64,000 nt of DNA, from the NCBI RefSeq assembly GCF_029227915.1, contig NC_079887.1:17359650-17423649 (forward strand), read 5' to 3'. The notes under the pieces are model-generated. The model worked only from the letters and a program-made list of their open reading frames with translations, was not told the origin of the DNA and did not search any database. Positions 44,606 to 57,500 of the stretch are shown piece after piece; position 1 is the stretch's first letter, and the number at the start of each line of letters is the position of its first letter. The DNA is from Hydractinia symbiolongicarpus. Taxonomy: Eukaryota > Cnidaria > Hydrozoa > Anthoathecata > Hydractiniidae. The position numbers and the translations under genes are program-made.

Positions 44606-47140
44606 GCAGGCACGTGGAACCACGTGATTTACGTGTAAGGCCTTTATTAGGCATCAAAAGGCCATATTACAGCGTTTAGAGACCTGTGCGCGTAGTTGAC
44701 TGTGTTTTGAAGACATGGCGTAATGAAAAATGACTTGATACGTCGTAGTCTATTGAGAGTGGAAGGATTAGACCACTGGTAACCTGCACAGGCACGTGGA
44801 ACTACATGATTTATGTGTAGGGCCTTTATTTGGCGTCAAAAGGACATATTACGGCCTTTAGAGGCATGTTACGTAGATGACGGTGTTATAAAGACATGGC
44901 GCAATGGAAAACGACTTGGGAATTCGTAGTCCATTGAGAGGGAAAGGATTAGATCAATGGTAAATAGCACAGGCACGTAGAACCACGTGATTTACGTGTA
45001 AGGCCTTTATTAGGCATCAAAAGCCCATATTACAGCGTTTAGAGGCCTGTGCGCGTAGTTGACTGTGTTATAAAGCCATGGCGCAAATGAAAACGGCTTG
45101 GGAAGTCGTAGTCCATTGAGAGTGGAATGATTAGACCAATGGTAAACAGCGCAGGCAAGTGGAACCACGTGATTTACGTGTAAGGCCTTTATTAGGCATC
45201 AAAAGGCCATATTACAGCGTTTAGAGACCTGTGCGCGTAGTTGTCTGTGTTTTAAAGACATTGCGTAATGGAAAACGACTTGGGACGTCGTAGTCTATTG
45301 AAATTTGAAGGACTAGACCAATGGTAACATGCGCAGGCACGTGGAACCACGTGATTTACGTGTAAGGCCTTTATTAGGCGTAAAAAGCCCATATTATGGC
45401 CTTTAGAGGCCTTTGCGCGCAGTTGACGGTGTTTTAAAGACATGGCGCAATGGAAAACGTCTTGGGACGTCGTTTTCTATTGAAATTTGAAGGACTAGAT
45501 CAATGGTAACCTTCGCAGGCACGTGGAACTACGTGATTTATGTGTAGGGCCTTTATTTGGCGTCAAAAGGGCATATTACGGCCTTTAGAGGCCTGTTACT
45601 TAGTTGACGGTGTCATAAAGCCATGGCGCAATGGAAAACGACTTGGGAATTCGTAGTCAATTGAGAGTGCAAGGGTTAGGCCAATGGTAATCTGCGCAGG
45701 CACGAGGAACCACGTGATTATTTTTAAGGCCCTTATTAGACGTAGAAAGGCCATATTACGGCCTTTAGAGGCCTGTGCGCGTAGTTGACTGTGTTTTAAG
45801 GACATGGCGCAATGGAAAACGACTTCAGACGTCGTAGTCTATTGAGGGTTGAAGGACTAGACCAATGGTAACCTGCGCAGGCACGTGGAAATACGTGATT
45901 TATGTGTATGGCTTTTATTGGGCATCAAAAGGCCATATTACAGTCTTTACAGGCCTGTGCGCGTAGTTGATTGTGTTTTAATGACATGACGCAATGTAAA
46001 AATATTTGGGAAGTCGTATTCCAGTGAGAGTGGAAGGATTAGGCCAATGGTAATTTGCGCAGGCACGAGGAAATTCGTGATTTATGTGTAAGGCTTTTAT
46101 TTGGCGCCAAAAGCCATATTACGGCCTTTTGAGGCCTGCTAGCGTAGTTGACGGTGTTATAAAGCCATGGCGCAATGGAAAACGTCTTTGGAAGTCGTAA
46201 TCCATTAAGAGTGGAAGGATTGGACCAATGGTAAACAGCGCAGGTACGTAGAACCATGTGTTTTACGTGTAAGGCCTTTATTAGGTATCAAAAGGCCATA
46301 TTGCGGCATTTAGAGGCCTATAAGGGTAGTTGACGCTGTTAAAAAGCCATGCCACAATGGAAAACGACATGCAAAGTCGTAGTCCATTGAGAGTGGAAGA
46401 ATTAGAACAATGGTAACCTGTGGAACCACGTGATTTACGTGTAAGGCTTATATTAGGCATCAAAAGGCCATATTACACTCTTTACAGGCCTGTGCGCGTA
46501 GTTGACTGTATTTTAATGACATACCGCAATGGAAAACGATTTGAGAAGTCATAGTCCATTGAGAGTTCAAGGTTTAGGCCAATGGTAACCAGCGCAGGCA
46601 CGAGGAACCCCGTGATTTTTTTAAGGCCTTTATTGGGCGTAAAAAGGCCATATTACGGCCTTTAGAGGCCTATAAGCGTAGTTGACGGTGTTAAAAAGCC
46701 ATGGCGCAACTGAAAACGACTTGAAAAGTCATAGTCCATTGAGAGTGGAAGGATGAAACCAATGGTAAACAGCGCAGGCACGTGGAACCTGTGATTTAGG
46801 TGTAAGTCCTTTATTGGGCGTAGAAAGGCTATATTACGGCCTTTAGAGGCCTGTGCGCGTAGTTGACTTTGTTTTAAGGACATGGCGCAATGGAAAACGA
46901 CTTCAGACGTCGTAGTCTATTGAGGGTTGAAGGACTAGACCAATGGTAACCTGCGCAGGCAAGTGGAAATACGTGATTTATGTGTATGGCTTTTATTGGG
47001 CATCAAAAGGCCATATTACAGTCTTAACAGGCCTGTGCGCGTAGTTGATTGTGTTTTAATGACATGTCGCAATGTAAAAATATTTGGGAAGTCGTATTCC
47101 ATTGAGAGTGGAAGGATTAGGCCAATGGTAACCTGCGCAG
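44606..47140 (+). repeat. Older, diverged 14-monomer stretch
   Basis: 2535 bp, nearly the length of one 14-mer. Its portion at about 45540-46270 matches monomers 6-9 of the 14-mer at the same 2540-bp spacing (for example GTGTCATAAAG at 45610, GACTTCAGACG at 45823). Other monomers differ, such as GCGCAAATGAAAACGG (45079) and GCGCAACTGAAAACG (46705). It contains the 172-bp deletion monomer at 46349. Confidence 0.8.
46349..46520 (+). repeat. 172-bp monomer with a 10-bp deletion, copy 1
   Basis: At 46418 GGTAACCTGTGGAACCACG lacks the ten bases that normally stand between AACCTG and the GTGGAACC of the CACGTG dyad. Half of the CCTGCGCAGG palindrome and the left CACGTG are lost. The next start box follows after 172 bp. 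Confidence 0.85.
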
Positions 47141-47355
47141 GCACGAGGAACCACGTGAAATTTTTAACGCCTTTACTAGGCGTAAAAAGGCCGTATTTCG
47201 GCCTTTAGAGGCCTGTACACGTAGTTGACGTTGTTATAAAGCCATGGCGCAATGGAAAACGACTTGGAAAGTCGTAGTCCATTGAGAGTGGAAGGATTAA
47301 ACCAATGGTAACCTGCGCAGGCACGTGGAACCACGTAATTTACGTGTAAGGCCTT
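47141..47355 (+). repeat. Lead-in to the 9-mer HOR
   Basis: Matches about 42434-42648 (monomers 2-3 of the 14-mer) at an offset of 4707 bp, beginning within GAGGAACCACGTGAAATTTTTAACG. Confidence 0.82.
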
Positions 47356-48988
47356 TATTAGGCGTAAAAAGCCCATATTATGGCCTTTAAAGGCCTGTGC
47401 GCGCAGTTGACTGTGTTCTAAAGACATAACGCAGTGGAAAACGACTTGGGACGTTGTAGTCTATTGAAACTTGAAGGACTAGACCAATGGTAACCTGCGC
47501 AGGCACGTGGAACCACGTGATTTACGTGTAAGGCCTTTATTAGGCATCAAAAGGCCATATTACAGCGTTCAGAGACCTGTGCGCGTAGTTGTCTGTGTTT
47601 TGAAGACATGGCGTAATGAAAAATGACTTGATACGTCGTAGTCTATTGAGAGTGGAAGGATTAGACCAATGGTAACCTGCGCAGGCACGTGGAACTACGT
47701 GATTTATGTGTAGGGCCTTTATTTGGCGTCAAAAGGGCATATTACGGCCTTTAGAGGCCTGTTACGTAGTTGACGGTGTCATAAAGCCATGGCGCAATGG
47801 AAAACGACTTGGGAATTCGTAGTCCATTGAGAGTGCAAGGGTTAGGCCAATGGTAATCTGCGCAGGCACGAGGAACCACGTGATTATTTTTAAGGCCCTT
47901 ATTAGGCGTAGAAAGGCCATATTACGGCCTTTAGAGGCCTGTGCGCGTAGTTGACTGTGTTTTAAGGACATGGCGCAATGGAAAACGACTTCAGACGTCG
48001 TAGTCTATTGAGGGTTGAAGGACTAGACCAATGGTAACCTGCGCAGGCAAGTGGAAATACGTGATTTATGTGTATGGCTTTTATTGGGCATCAAAAGGCC
48101 ATATTACAGTCTTTACAGGCCTGTGCGCGTAGTTGATTGTGTTTTAATGACATGTCGTAATGTAAAAATATTTGGGAAGTCGTATTCCATTGAGAGTGAA
48201 AGGATTAGGCCAATGGTAACCTGCGCATGCACGAGGAAATTCGTGATTTATGTGTAAGGCTTTTATTTGGCGCCAAAAGCCATATTACGGCCTTTTGAGG
48301 CCTGCTAGCGTAGTTGACGGTGTTATAAAGCCATGGCGCAATGGAAAACGTCTTTGGAAGTCGTAATCCATTAAGAGAGGAAGGATTGGACCAATGGTAA
48401 ACAGCGCAGGCACGTGGAACCACGTGTTTTACGTGTAAGGCCTTTATTAGGTATCAAAAGGCCATATTACGGCCTTTAGAGGCCTATAAGCGTAGTTGAC
48501 GCTGTTAAAAAGCCATGCCGCAATGGAAAACGACATGCAAAGTCGTAGTCCATTGAGAGTGGAAAAATTAGAACAATGGTAACCTGCACAGGCACTTGGA
48601 ACCACGTGATTTATGTACAAAGCTTTTATTAAGTATCAAAAGGCCATATTACAGTCTTTACAGGCCTGTGCGCGTAGTTGATTGTGTTTTAATGACATGA
48701 CGCAATGTAAAACGATTTGGGAAGTCGTATTCCATTGAGAGTGGAAGGATTAGGCCAATGGTAACCTGCGCAGGCACGAGGAACCACGTGAAATTTTTAA
48801 CGCCTTTATTAGGCGTAAAAAGGCCATATTTCGGCCTTTAGAGGCCTGTACACGTAGTTGACGTTGTTATAAAGCCGTGGCGCAATGCAAAACGACATGG
48901 AAAGTCGTAGTCCATTGAGAGTGGAAGGATTAAACCAATGGTAACCTGCATAGGCACGTGGAACCACGTGGTTTACGTGTAAGGCCTT
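47356..48988 (+). repeat. 9-monomer HOR, copy 1 (1633 bp)
   Basis: Starts are 47426, 47608, 47789, 47970, 48152, 48333, 48515, 48697 and 48877, corresponding to monomers 4-12 of the 14-mer. The final monomer is a 12/3 hybrid: its front is type 12 (GTGGCGCAATGC, GCATAGGCACG, GTGGTTTACG) and its rear is type 3 (GGCGTAAAAAGCCC, TTTAAAGGCC). The switch lies between about 48972 and 48994, so five monomers (13, 14, 1, 2, 3) were lost in one exchange. Confidence 0.9.
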
Positions 48989-50621
48989 TATTAGGCGTAA
49001 AAAGCCCATATTATGGCCTTTAAAGGCCTGTGCGCGCAGTTGACTGTGTTCTAAAGACATAACGCAGTGGAAAACGACTTGGGACGTTGTAGTCTATTGA
49101 AACTTGAAGGACTAGACCAATGGTAACCTGCGCAGGCACGTGGAACCACGTGATTTACGTGTAAGGCCTTTATTAGGCATCAAAAGGCCATATTACAGCG
49201 TTCAGAGACCTGTGCGCGTAGTTGTCTGTGTTTTGATGACATGGCGTAATGAAAAATGACTTGATACGTCGTAGTCTATTGAGAGTGGAAGGATTAGACC
49301 AATGGTAACCTGCGCAGGCACGTGGAACTACGTGATTTATGTGTAGGGCCTTTATTTGGCGTCAAAAGGGCATATTACGGCCTTTAGAGGCCTGTTACGT
49401 AGTTGACGGTGTCATAAAGCCATGGCGCAATGGAAAACGACTTGGGAATTCGTAGTCCATTGAGAGTGCAAGGGTTAGGCCAATGGTAATCTGCGCAGGC
49501 ACGAGGAACCACGTGATTATTTTTAAGGCCCTTATTAGGCGTAGAAAGGCCATATTACGGCCTTTAGAGGCCTGTGCGCGTAGTTGACTGTGTTTTAAGG
49601 ACATGGCGCAATGGAAAACGACTTCAGACGTCGTAGTCTATTGAGGGTTGAAGGACTAGACCAATGGTAACCTGCGCAGGCAAGTGGAAATACGTGATTT
49701 ATGTGTATGGCTTTTATTGGGCATCAAAAGGCCATATTACAGTCTTTACAGGCCTGTGCGCGTAGTTGATTGTGTTTTAATGACATGTCGTAATGTAAAA
49801 ATATTTGGGAAGTCGTATTCCATTGAGAGTGAAAGGATTAGGCCAATGGTAACCTGCGCATGCACGAGGAAATTCGTGATTTATGTGTAAGGCTTTTATT
49901 TGGCGCCAAAAGCCATATTACGGCCTTTTGAGGCCTGCTAGCGTAGTTGACGGTGTTATAAAGCCATGGCGCAATGGAAAACGTCTTTGGAAGTCGTAAT
50001 CCATTAAGAGAGGAAGGATTGGACCAATGGTAAACAGCGCAGGCACGTGGAACCACGTGTTTTACGTGTAAGGCCTTTATTAGGTATCAAAAGGCCATAT
50101 TACGGCCTTTAGAGGCCTATAAGCGTAGTTGACGCTGTTAAAAAGCCATGCCGCAATGGAAAACGACATGCAAAGTCGTAGTCCATTGAGAGTGGAAAAA
50201 TTAGAACAATGGTAACCTGCACAGGCACTTGGAACCACGTGATTTATGTACAAAGCTTTTATTAAGTATCAAAAGGCCATATTACAGTCTTTACAGGCCT
50301 GTGCGCGTAGTTGATTGTGTTTTAATGACATGACGCAATGTAAAACGATTTGGGAAGTCGTATTCCATTGAGAGTGGAAGGATTAGGCCAATGGTAACCT
50401 GCGCAGGCACGAGGAACCACGTGAAATTTTTAACGCCTTTATTAGGCGTAAAAAGGCCATATTTCGGCCTTTAGAGGCCTGTACACGTAGTTGACGTTGT
50501 TATAAAGCCGTGGCGCAATGCAAAACGACATGGAAAGTCGTAGTCCATTGAGAGTGGAAGGATTAAACCAATGGTAACCTGCATAGGCACGTGGAACCAC
50601 GTGGTTTACGTGTAAGGCCTT
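48989..50621 (+). repeat. 9-monomer HOR, copy 2 (1633 bp)
   Basis: Repeats 47356-48988 and shares GCGCATGCACGAGG (near 49857) with it, a change absent from the 14-mer copies. It ends in a complete type 12 (GGAGTAAAAAGCCC at 50636) instead of the hybrid and carries on with monomers 13 and 14 of the 14-mer. TTTTGATGAC near 49235 is private to this copy. Confidence 0.9.
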
Positions 50622-53490
50622 TATTAGGAGTAAAAAGCCCATATTATGGCCTTTAGAGGCCTGTGCGCGCAGTTGACTGTGTTTTAAACACATGACGCAG
50701 TAGAAAACGACTTGGGACGTCGTAGTCTATTGAAATTTGAAGGACTAGACCAATGGTAACCTGCGCAGGCACGTGGAACTACGTGATTTATGTATAGGGC
50801 CTTTATTTGGCGTCAAAAGTCCATATTACGGCCTTTAGAGGCCTGTTACGTAGTTGACGGTGTTATAAAGCCATGGCGCAATGGAAAACGACTTGGGAAT
50901 TCGTAGTCCAATGAAAGGGAAAGGATAAGATCAATGGTAAACAGTGCAGGCACGTGGAACCACGTGATTTACGTGTAAGGCCTTTATTAGGCATCAAAAG
51001 GCCATATTACAGCGTTTAGAGACCTGTGCGCGTAGTTGACTGTGTTTTGAAGACATGGCGTAATGAAAAATGACTTGATACGTCGTAGTCTATTGAGAGT
51101 GGAAGGATTAGACCACTGGTAACCTGCACAGGCACGTGGAACTACATGATTTATGTGTAGGGCCTTTATTTGGCGTCAAAAGGACATATTACGGCCTTTA
51201 GAGGCATGTTACGTAGATGACGGTGTTATAAAGACATGGCGCAATGGAAAACGACTTGGGAATTCGTAGTCCATTGAGAGGGAAAGGATTAGATCAATGG
51301 TAAATAGCACAGGCACGTAGAACCACGTGATTTACGTGTAAGGCCTTTATTAGGCATCAAAAGCCCATATTACAGCGTTTAGAGGCCTGTGCGCGTAGTT
51401 GACTGTGTTATAAAGCCATGGCGCAAATGAAAACGGCTTGGGAAGTCGTAGTCCATTGAGAGTGGAATGATTAGACCAATGGTAAACAGCGCAGGCAAGT
51501 GGAACCACGTGATTTACGTGTAAGGCCTTTATTAGGCATCAAAAGGCCATATTACAGCGTTTAGAGACCTGTGCGCGTAGTTGTCTGTGTTTTAAAGACA
51601 TTGCGTAATGGAAAACGACTTGGGACGTCGTAGTCTATTGAAATTTGAAGGACTAGACCAATGGTAACATGCGCAGGCACGTGGAACCACGTGATTTACG
51701 TGTAAGGCCTTTATTAGGCGTAAAAAGCCCATATTATGGCCTTTAGAGGCCTTTGCGCGCAGTTGACGGTGTTTTAAAGACATGGCGCAATGGAAAACGT
51801 CTTGGGACGTCGTTTTCTATTGAAATTTGAAGGACTAGATCAATGGTAACCTTCGCAGGCACGTGGAACTACGTGATTTATGTGTAGGGCCTTTATTTGG
51901 CGTCAAAAGGGCATATTACGGCCTTTAGAGGCCTGTTACTTAGTTGACGGTGTCATAAAGCCATGGCGCAATGGAAAACGACTTGGGAATTCGTAGTCAA
52001 TTGAGAGTGCAAGGGTTAGGCCAATGGTAATCTGCGCAGGCACGAGGAACCACGTAATTATTTTTAAGGCCCTTATTGGACGTAGAAAGGCCATATTACG
52101 GCCTTTAGAGGCCTGTGCGCGTAGTTGACTGTGTTTTAAGGACATGGCGCAATGGAAAACGACTTCAGACGTCGTAGTCTATTGAGGGTTGAAGGACTAG
52201 ACCAATGGTAACCTGCGCAGGCACGTGGAAATACGTGATTTATGTGTATGGCTTTTATTGGGCATCAAAAGGCCATATTACAGTCTTTACAGGCCTGTGC
52301 GCGTAGTTGATTGTGTTTTAATGACATGACGCAATGTAAAAATATTTGGGAAGTCGTATTCCAGTGAGAGTGGAAGGATTAGGCCAATGGTAATTTGCGC
52401 AGGCACGAGGAAATTCGTGATTTATGTGTAAGGCTTTTATTTGGCGCCAAAAGCCATATTACGGCCTTTTGAGGCCTGCTAGCGTAGTTGACGGTGTTAT
52501 AAAGCCATGGCGCAATGGAAAACGTCTTTGGAAGTCGTAATCCATTAAGAGTGGAAGGATTGGACCAATGGTAAACAGCGCAGGTACGTAGAACCATGTG
52601 TTTTACGTGTAAGGCCTTTATTAGGTATCAAAAGGCCATATTGCGGCATTTAGAGGCCTATAAGGGTAGTTGACGCTGTTAAAAAGCCATGCCACAATGG
52701 AAAACGACATGCAAAGTCGTAGTCCATTGAGAGTGGAAGAATTAGAACAATGGTAACCTGTGGAACCACGTGATTTACGTGTAAGGCTTATATTAGGCAT
52801 CAAAAGGCCATATTACACTCTTTACAGGCCTGTGCGCGTAGTTGACTGTATTTTAATGACATACCGCAATGGAAAACGATTTGAGAAGTCATAGTCCATT
52901 GAGAGTTCAAGGTTTAGGCCAATGGTAACCACCGCAGGCACGAGGAACCCCGTGATTTTTTTAAGGCCTTTATTGGGCGTAAAAAGGCCATATTACGGCC
53001 TTTAGAGGCCTATAAGCGTAGTTGACGGTGTTAAAAAGCCATGGCGCAACTGAAAACGACTTGAAAAGTCATAGTCCATTGAGAGTGGAAGGATGAAACC
53101 AATGGTAAACAGCGCAGGCACGTGGAACCTGTGATTTAGGTGTAAGTCCTTTATTGGGCGTAGAAAGGCTATATTACGGCCTTTAGAGGCCTGTGCGCGT
53201 AGTTGACTTTGTTTTAAGGACATGGCGCAATGGAAAACGACTTCAGACGTCGTAGTCTATTGAGGGTTGAAGGACTAGACCAATGGTAACCTGCGCAGGC
53301 AAGTGGAAATACGTGATTTATGTGTATGGCTTTTATTGGGCATCAAAAGGCCATATTACAGTCTTAACAGGCCTGTGCGCGTAGTTGATTGTGTTTTAAT
53401 GACATGTCGCAATGTAAAAATATTTGGGAAGTCGTATTCCATTGAGAGTGGAAGGATTTGGCCAATGGTAACCTGCGCAGGCACGAGGAA
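48990..53490 (+). repeat. 6340-bp super-unit, copy 2, partial (4.5 kb)
   Basis: Matches 42650-47150. Differences noted by eye include CACGTAATTA near 52055 for CACGTGATTA, TTATTGGACG near 52076 for TTATTAGACG, and AACCACCGC near 52930 for AACCAGCGC. The match ends within GCACGAGGAA near 53490: this copy continues ATTCGTG where the first continues CCACGTG. Confidence 0.87.
52689..52860 (+). repeat. 172-bp monomer with a 10-bp deletion, copy 2
   Basis: Exact counterpart of 46349-46520, 6340 bp away. The matching region at 57213 onward keeps the full AACCTGCGCAGGCACTTGG, so the deletion is not universal for this type. Confidence 0.85.
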
Positions 53491-54521
53491 ATTCGTGATT
53501 TATGTGTAAGGCTTTTATTTGGCGCCAAAAGCCATATTACGGCCTTTTGAGGCCTGCTAGCTTAGTTGACGGTGTTATAAAGCCATGGCGCAATGGAAAA
53601 CGTCTTTGGAAGTCGTAATCCATTAAGAGTGGAAGGATTGGACCAATGGTAAACAGCGCAGGCACGTGGAACCACGTGTTTTACGTGTAAGGCCTTTATT
53701 AGGTATCAAAAGGCCATATTACGGCCTTTAGAGGCCTATAAGCGTAGTTGAGGCTGTTAAAAGCCATGCCGCAATGGAAAACGACATGCAAAGTCGTAGT
53801 CCATTGAGAGTGGAAGAATTAGAACAATGGTAACCTGCGCAGGCACTTGGAACCACGTGATTTATGTACAAGGCTTTTATTAAGCATCAAAAGGCCATAT
53901 TACAGTCTTTACAGGCCTGTGCGCGTAGTTGATTGTGTTCTAATGACATGACGCAATGTAAAACGATTTGGGAAGTCGTATTCCATTGAGAGTGGAAGGA
54001 TTAGGCCAATGGTAACCTGCGCAGCCACGAGGAACCACGTGAAATTTTTAACGCCTTTATTAGGCGTAAAAAGGCCATATTTCGGCCTTTAGAGGCCTGT
54101 ACACGTAGTTGACGTTGTTATAAAGCCATGGCGCAATGCAAAACGACTTGGAAAGTCGTAGTCCATTGAGAGTGGAAGGATTAAACCAATGGTAACCTGC
54201 ACAGGCACGTGGAACCACGTGGTTTTCGTGTAAGGCCTTTATTAGGCGTAAAAAGCCCATATTATGGCCTTTAGAGGCCTTTGCGCGCAGTTGACTGTGT
54301 TTTAAAGACATGACGCAGTGGAAAACGACTTGGGACGTCGTAGTCTATTGAAATTTGAAGGACTAGACCAATGGTAACCTGCGCAGGCACGTGGAACTAC
54401 GTGATTTATGTATAGGGCCTTTATTTGGCGTCAAAAGGCCATATTACGGCCTTTAGAGGCCTGTTACGTAGTTGACAGTGTTATAAAGCCATGGCGCAAT
54501 GAAAAACGACTTGGGAATTCG
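53491..54521 (+). repeat. 14-mer-related monomers before the 30-mer unit
   Basis: Follows monomers 8-13 of the 14-mer with private changes (GCTAGCTTAG at 53566, TTGAGGCTG at 53748, GTTTTCGTG at 54221, AATGAAAAACG at 54499), so it is a more diverged relative of 43450-44520. Confidence 0.8.
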
Positions 54522-57500
54522 TAGTCCATTGAGAGTGGAATGATTAGACCAATGGTAAACAGCGCAGGCACGTGGAACCACGTGATTTACGTGTAAGGCC
54601 TTTATTAGGCATCAAAAGCCTATATTACAGCGTTTAGAGGCCTGTGCGCGTAGTTGACTGTAATATAAAGCCATGGCGCAAAGGAAAACGGCTTGGGAAG
54701 TCGTAGTCCATTGAGAGTGGAATGATTAGACCAATGGTAAACAGCGCAGGCACGTGGAACCACGTGATTTACGTGTAAGGCCTTTATTAGGCATCAAAAG
54801 GCCATATTACAGCGTTTAGAGACCTGTGCGCATAGTTGACTGTGTTTTAAAGACATGGCGTAATGGAAAACGACTTGGGACGTCGTACTCTATTGAAATT
54901 TGAAGGACTAGACCAATGGTAACATGCGCAGGCACGAGGAACCACGTGAAATTTTTAACGCCTTTATTAGGCGTAAAAAGGCCATATTTCGGCCTTTAGA
55001 GGCCTGTACACGTAGTTGACGTTGTTATAAAGCCGTGGCGCAATGCAAAACGACATGGAAAGTCGTAGTCCATTGAGAGTGGAAGGATTAAACCAATGGT
55101 AACCTGTGTAGGCACGTGGAACCACGTGGTTTACGTGTAAGGCCTTTATTAGGAGTAAAAAGCCCATATTATGGCCTTTAGAGGCCTGTGCGCGCAGTTG
55201 ACTGTGTTTTAAACACATGACGCAGTAGAAAACGACTTGGGACGTCGTAGTCTATTGAAATTTGAAGGACTAGACCAATGGTAACCTGCGCAGGCACGTG
55301 GAACTACGTGATTTATGTATATGGCCTTTATTTGGCGTCAAAAGGCCATATTACGGCCTTTAGAGGCCTGTTACGTAGTTGACGGTGTTATAAAGCCATG
55401 GCGCAATGGAAAACGACTTGAAAATTCGTAGTCCAATGAAAGGGAAAGGATTAGATCAATGGTAAACAGCGCAGGCACGTGGAACCACGTGATTTACGTG
55501 TAAGGCCTTTATTAGGCATCAAAAGGCCATATTACAACGTTTAGAGACCTGTGCGCGTAGTTGACTGTGTTTTGAAGACATGGCGTAATGAAAAATGACT
55601 TGATACGTCGTAGTCTATTGAGAGTGGAAGGATTAGACCAATGGTAACCTGCGCAGGCACGTGGAACTACGTGATTTATGTGTAGGGCCTTTATTTGGCG
55701 TCAAAAGGTCATATTACGGCCTTTAGAGGCATGTTACGTAGATGACGGTGTTATAAAGACATGGCGCAATGGAAAACGACTTGGGAATTCGTAGTCCATT
55801 GAGAGGGAAAAGATTAGATCAATGGTAAATAGCACAGGCACGTAGAACCACGTGATTTACGTGTAAGGCCTTTATTAGGCATCAAAAGCCCATATTACAG
55901 CGTTTAGAGGCCTGTGCGCGTAGTTGACTGTGTTATAAAGCCGTGGCGCAAAGGAAAACGGCTTGGCAAGTCGTAGTCCATTGAGAGTGGAATGATTAGA
56001 CCAATGGTAAACAGCGCAGGCAAGTGGAACCACGTGATTTACGTGTAAGGCCTTTATTAGGCATCAAAAGGCCATATTACAGCGTTTAGAGACCTGTGCG
56101 CGTAGTTGTCTGTGTTTTAAAGACATGGCGAAATGGAAAACGACTTGGGACGTCGTAGTCTATTGAAATTTGAAGGACTAGACCTATGGTAACATGCGCA
56201 GGCACGTGGAACCACGTGATTTACGTGTAAGGCCTTTATTAGGCGTAAAAAGCCCATATTATGGCCTTTAGAGGCCTTTGCGCGCAGTTGACGGTGTTTT
56301 AAAGACATGGCGCAATGGAAAACGACTTGGGACGTCGTTTTCTATTGAAATTTGAAGGACTAGATCAATGGTAACCTGCGCAGGCACGTGGAACTACGTG
56401 ATTTATGTGTAGGGCCTTTATTTGGCGTCAAAAGGGCATATTACGGCCTTTAGAGGCCAGTTACGTAGTTGACGGTGTCATAAAGCCATGGCGCAATGGA
56501 AAACGACTTGGGAATTCGTAGTCAATTGAGAGTGCAAGGGTTAGGCCAATGGTAATCTGCGCAGGCACGAGGAACCACGTGATTATTTTTAAGGCCCTTA
56601 TTAGACGTAGAAAGGCCATACTACGGCCTTTAGAGGCCTGTGCGCGTAGTTGACTGTGTTTTAAGGACATGGCGCAATGGAAAACGACTTCAGACGTCGT
56701 AGTCTATCGAGGGTTGAAGGACTAGACCAATGGTAACCTGCGCAGGCACGTGGAAATACGTGATTTATGTGTATGGCTTTTATTGGGCATCAAAAGGCCA
56801 TATTACAGTCTTTACAGGCCTGTGCGCGTAGTTGATTGTGTTTTAATGACATGACGCAATGTAAAAATATTTGGGAAGTCGTATTCCATTGAGAGTGGAA
56901 GGATTAGGCCAATGGTAATTTGCGCAGGCACGAGGAAATTCGTGATTTATGTGTAAGGCTTTTATTTGGCGCCAAAAGCCATATTACGGCATTTTGAGGC
57001 CTGCTAGCGTAGTTGACGGTGTTATAAAGCCATGGCGCAATGGAAAACGTCTTTGGAAGTCGTAATCCATTAAGAGTGGAAGGATTGGACCAATGGTAAA
57101 CAGCGCAGGTACGTAGAACCATGTGTTTTACGTGTAAGGCCTTTATTAGGTATCAAAAGGCCATATTACGGCATTTAGAGGTCTATAAGGGTAGTTGACG
57201 CTGTTAAAAAGCCATGCCACAATGGAAAACGACATGCAAAGTCGTAGTCCATTGAGAGTGGAAGAATTAGAACAATGGTAACCTGCGCAGGCACTTGGAA
57301 CCACGTGATTTATGTACAAGGCTTTTATTAAGCATCAAAAGGCCATATTACAGTCTTTACAGGCCTGTGCGCGTAGTTGATTGTGTTTTAATGACATGAC
57401 ACAATGTAAAACGATTTGGGAAGTCGTATTCCATTGAGAGTGGAAGGATTAGGCCAATGGTAACCTGTGCAGTCACGAGGAACCACGTGAAATTTTTAAC

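Larger units (their letters stand above)
42650..48989 (+). repeat. 6340-bp super-unit, copy 1
   Basis: The interval from 42650 recurs from 48990 at an offset of 6340 bp. The super-unit contains most of one 14-mer, the diverged 14-monomer stretch and one 9-mer, a third level of organisation above monomer and HOR. At about 34.8 monomer lengths it includes the 172-bp monomer. Confidence 0.87.
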
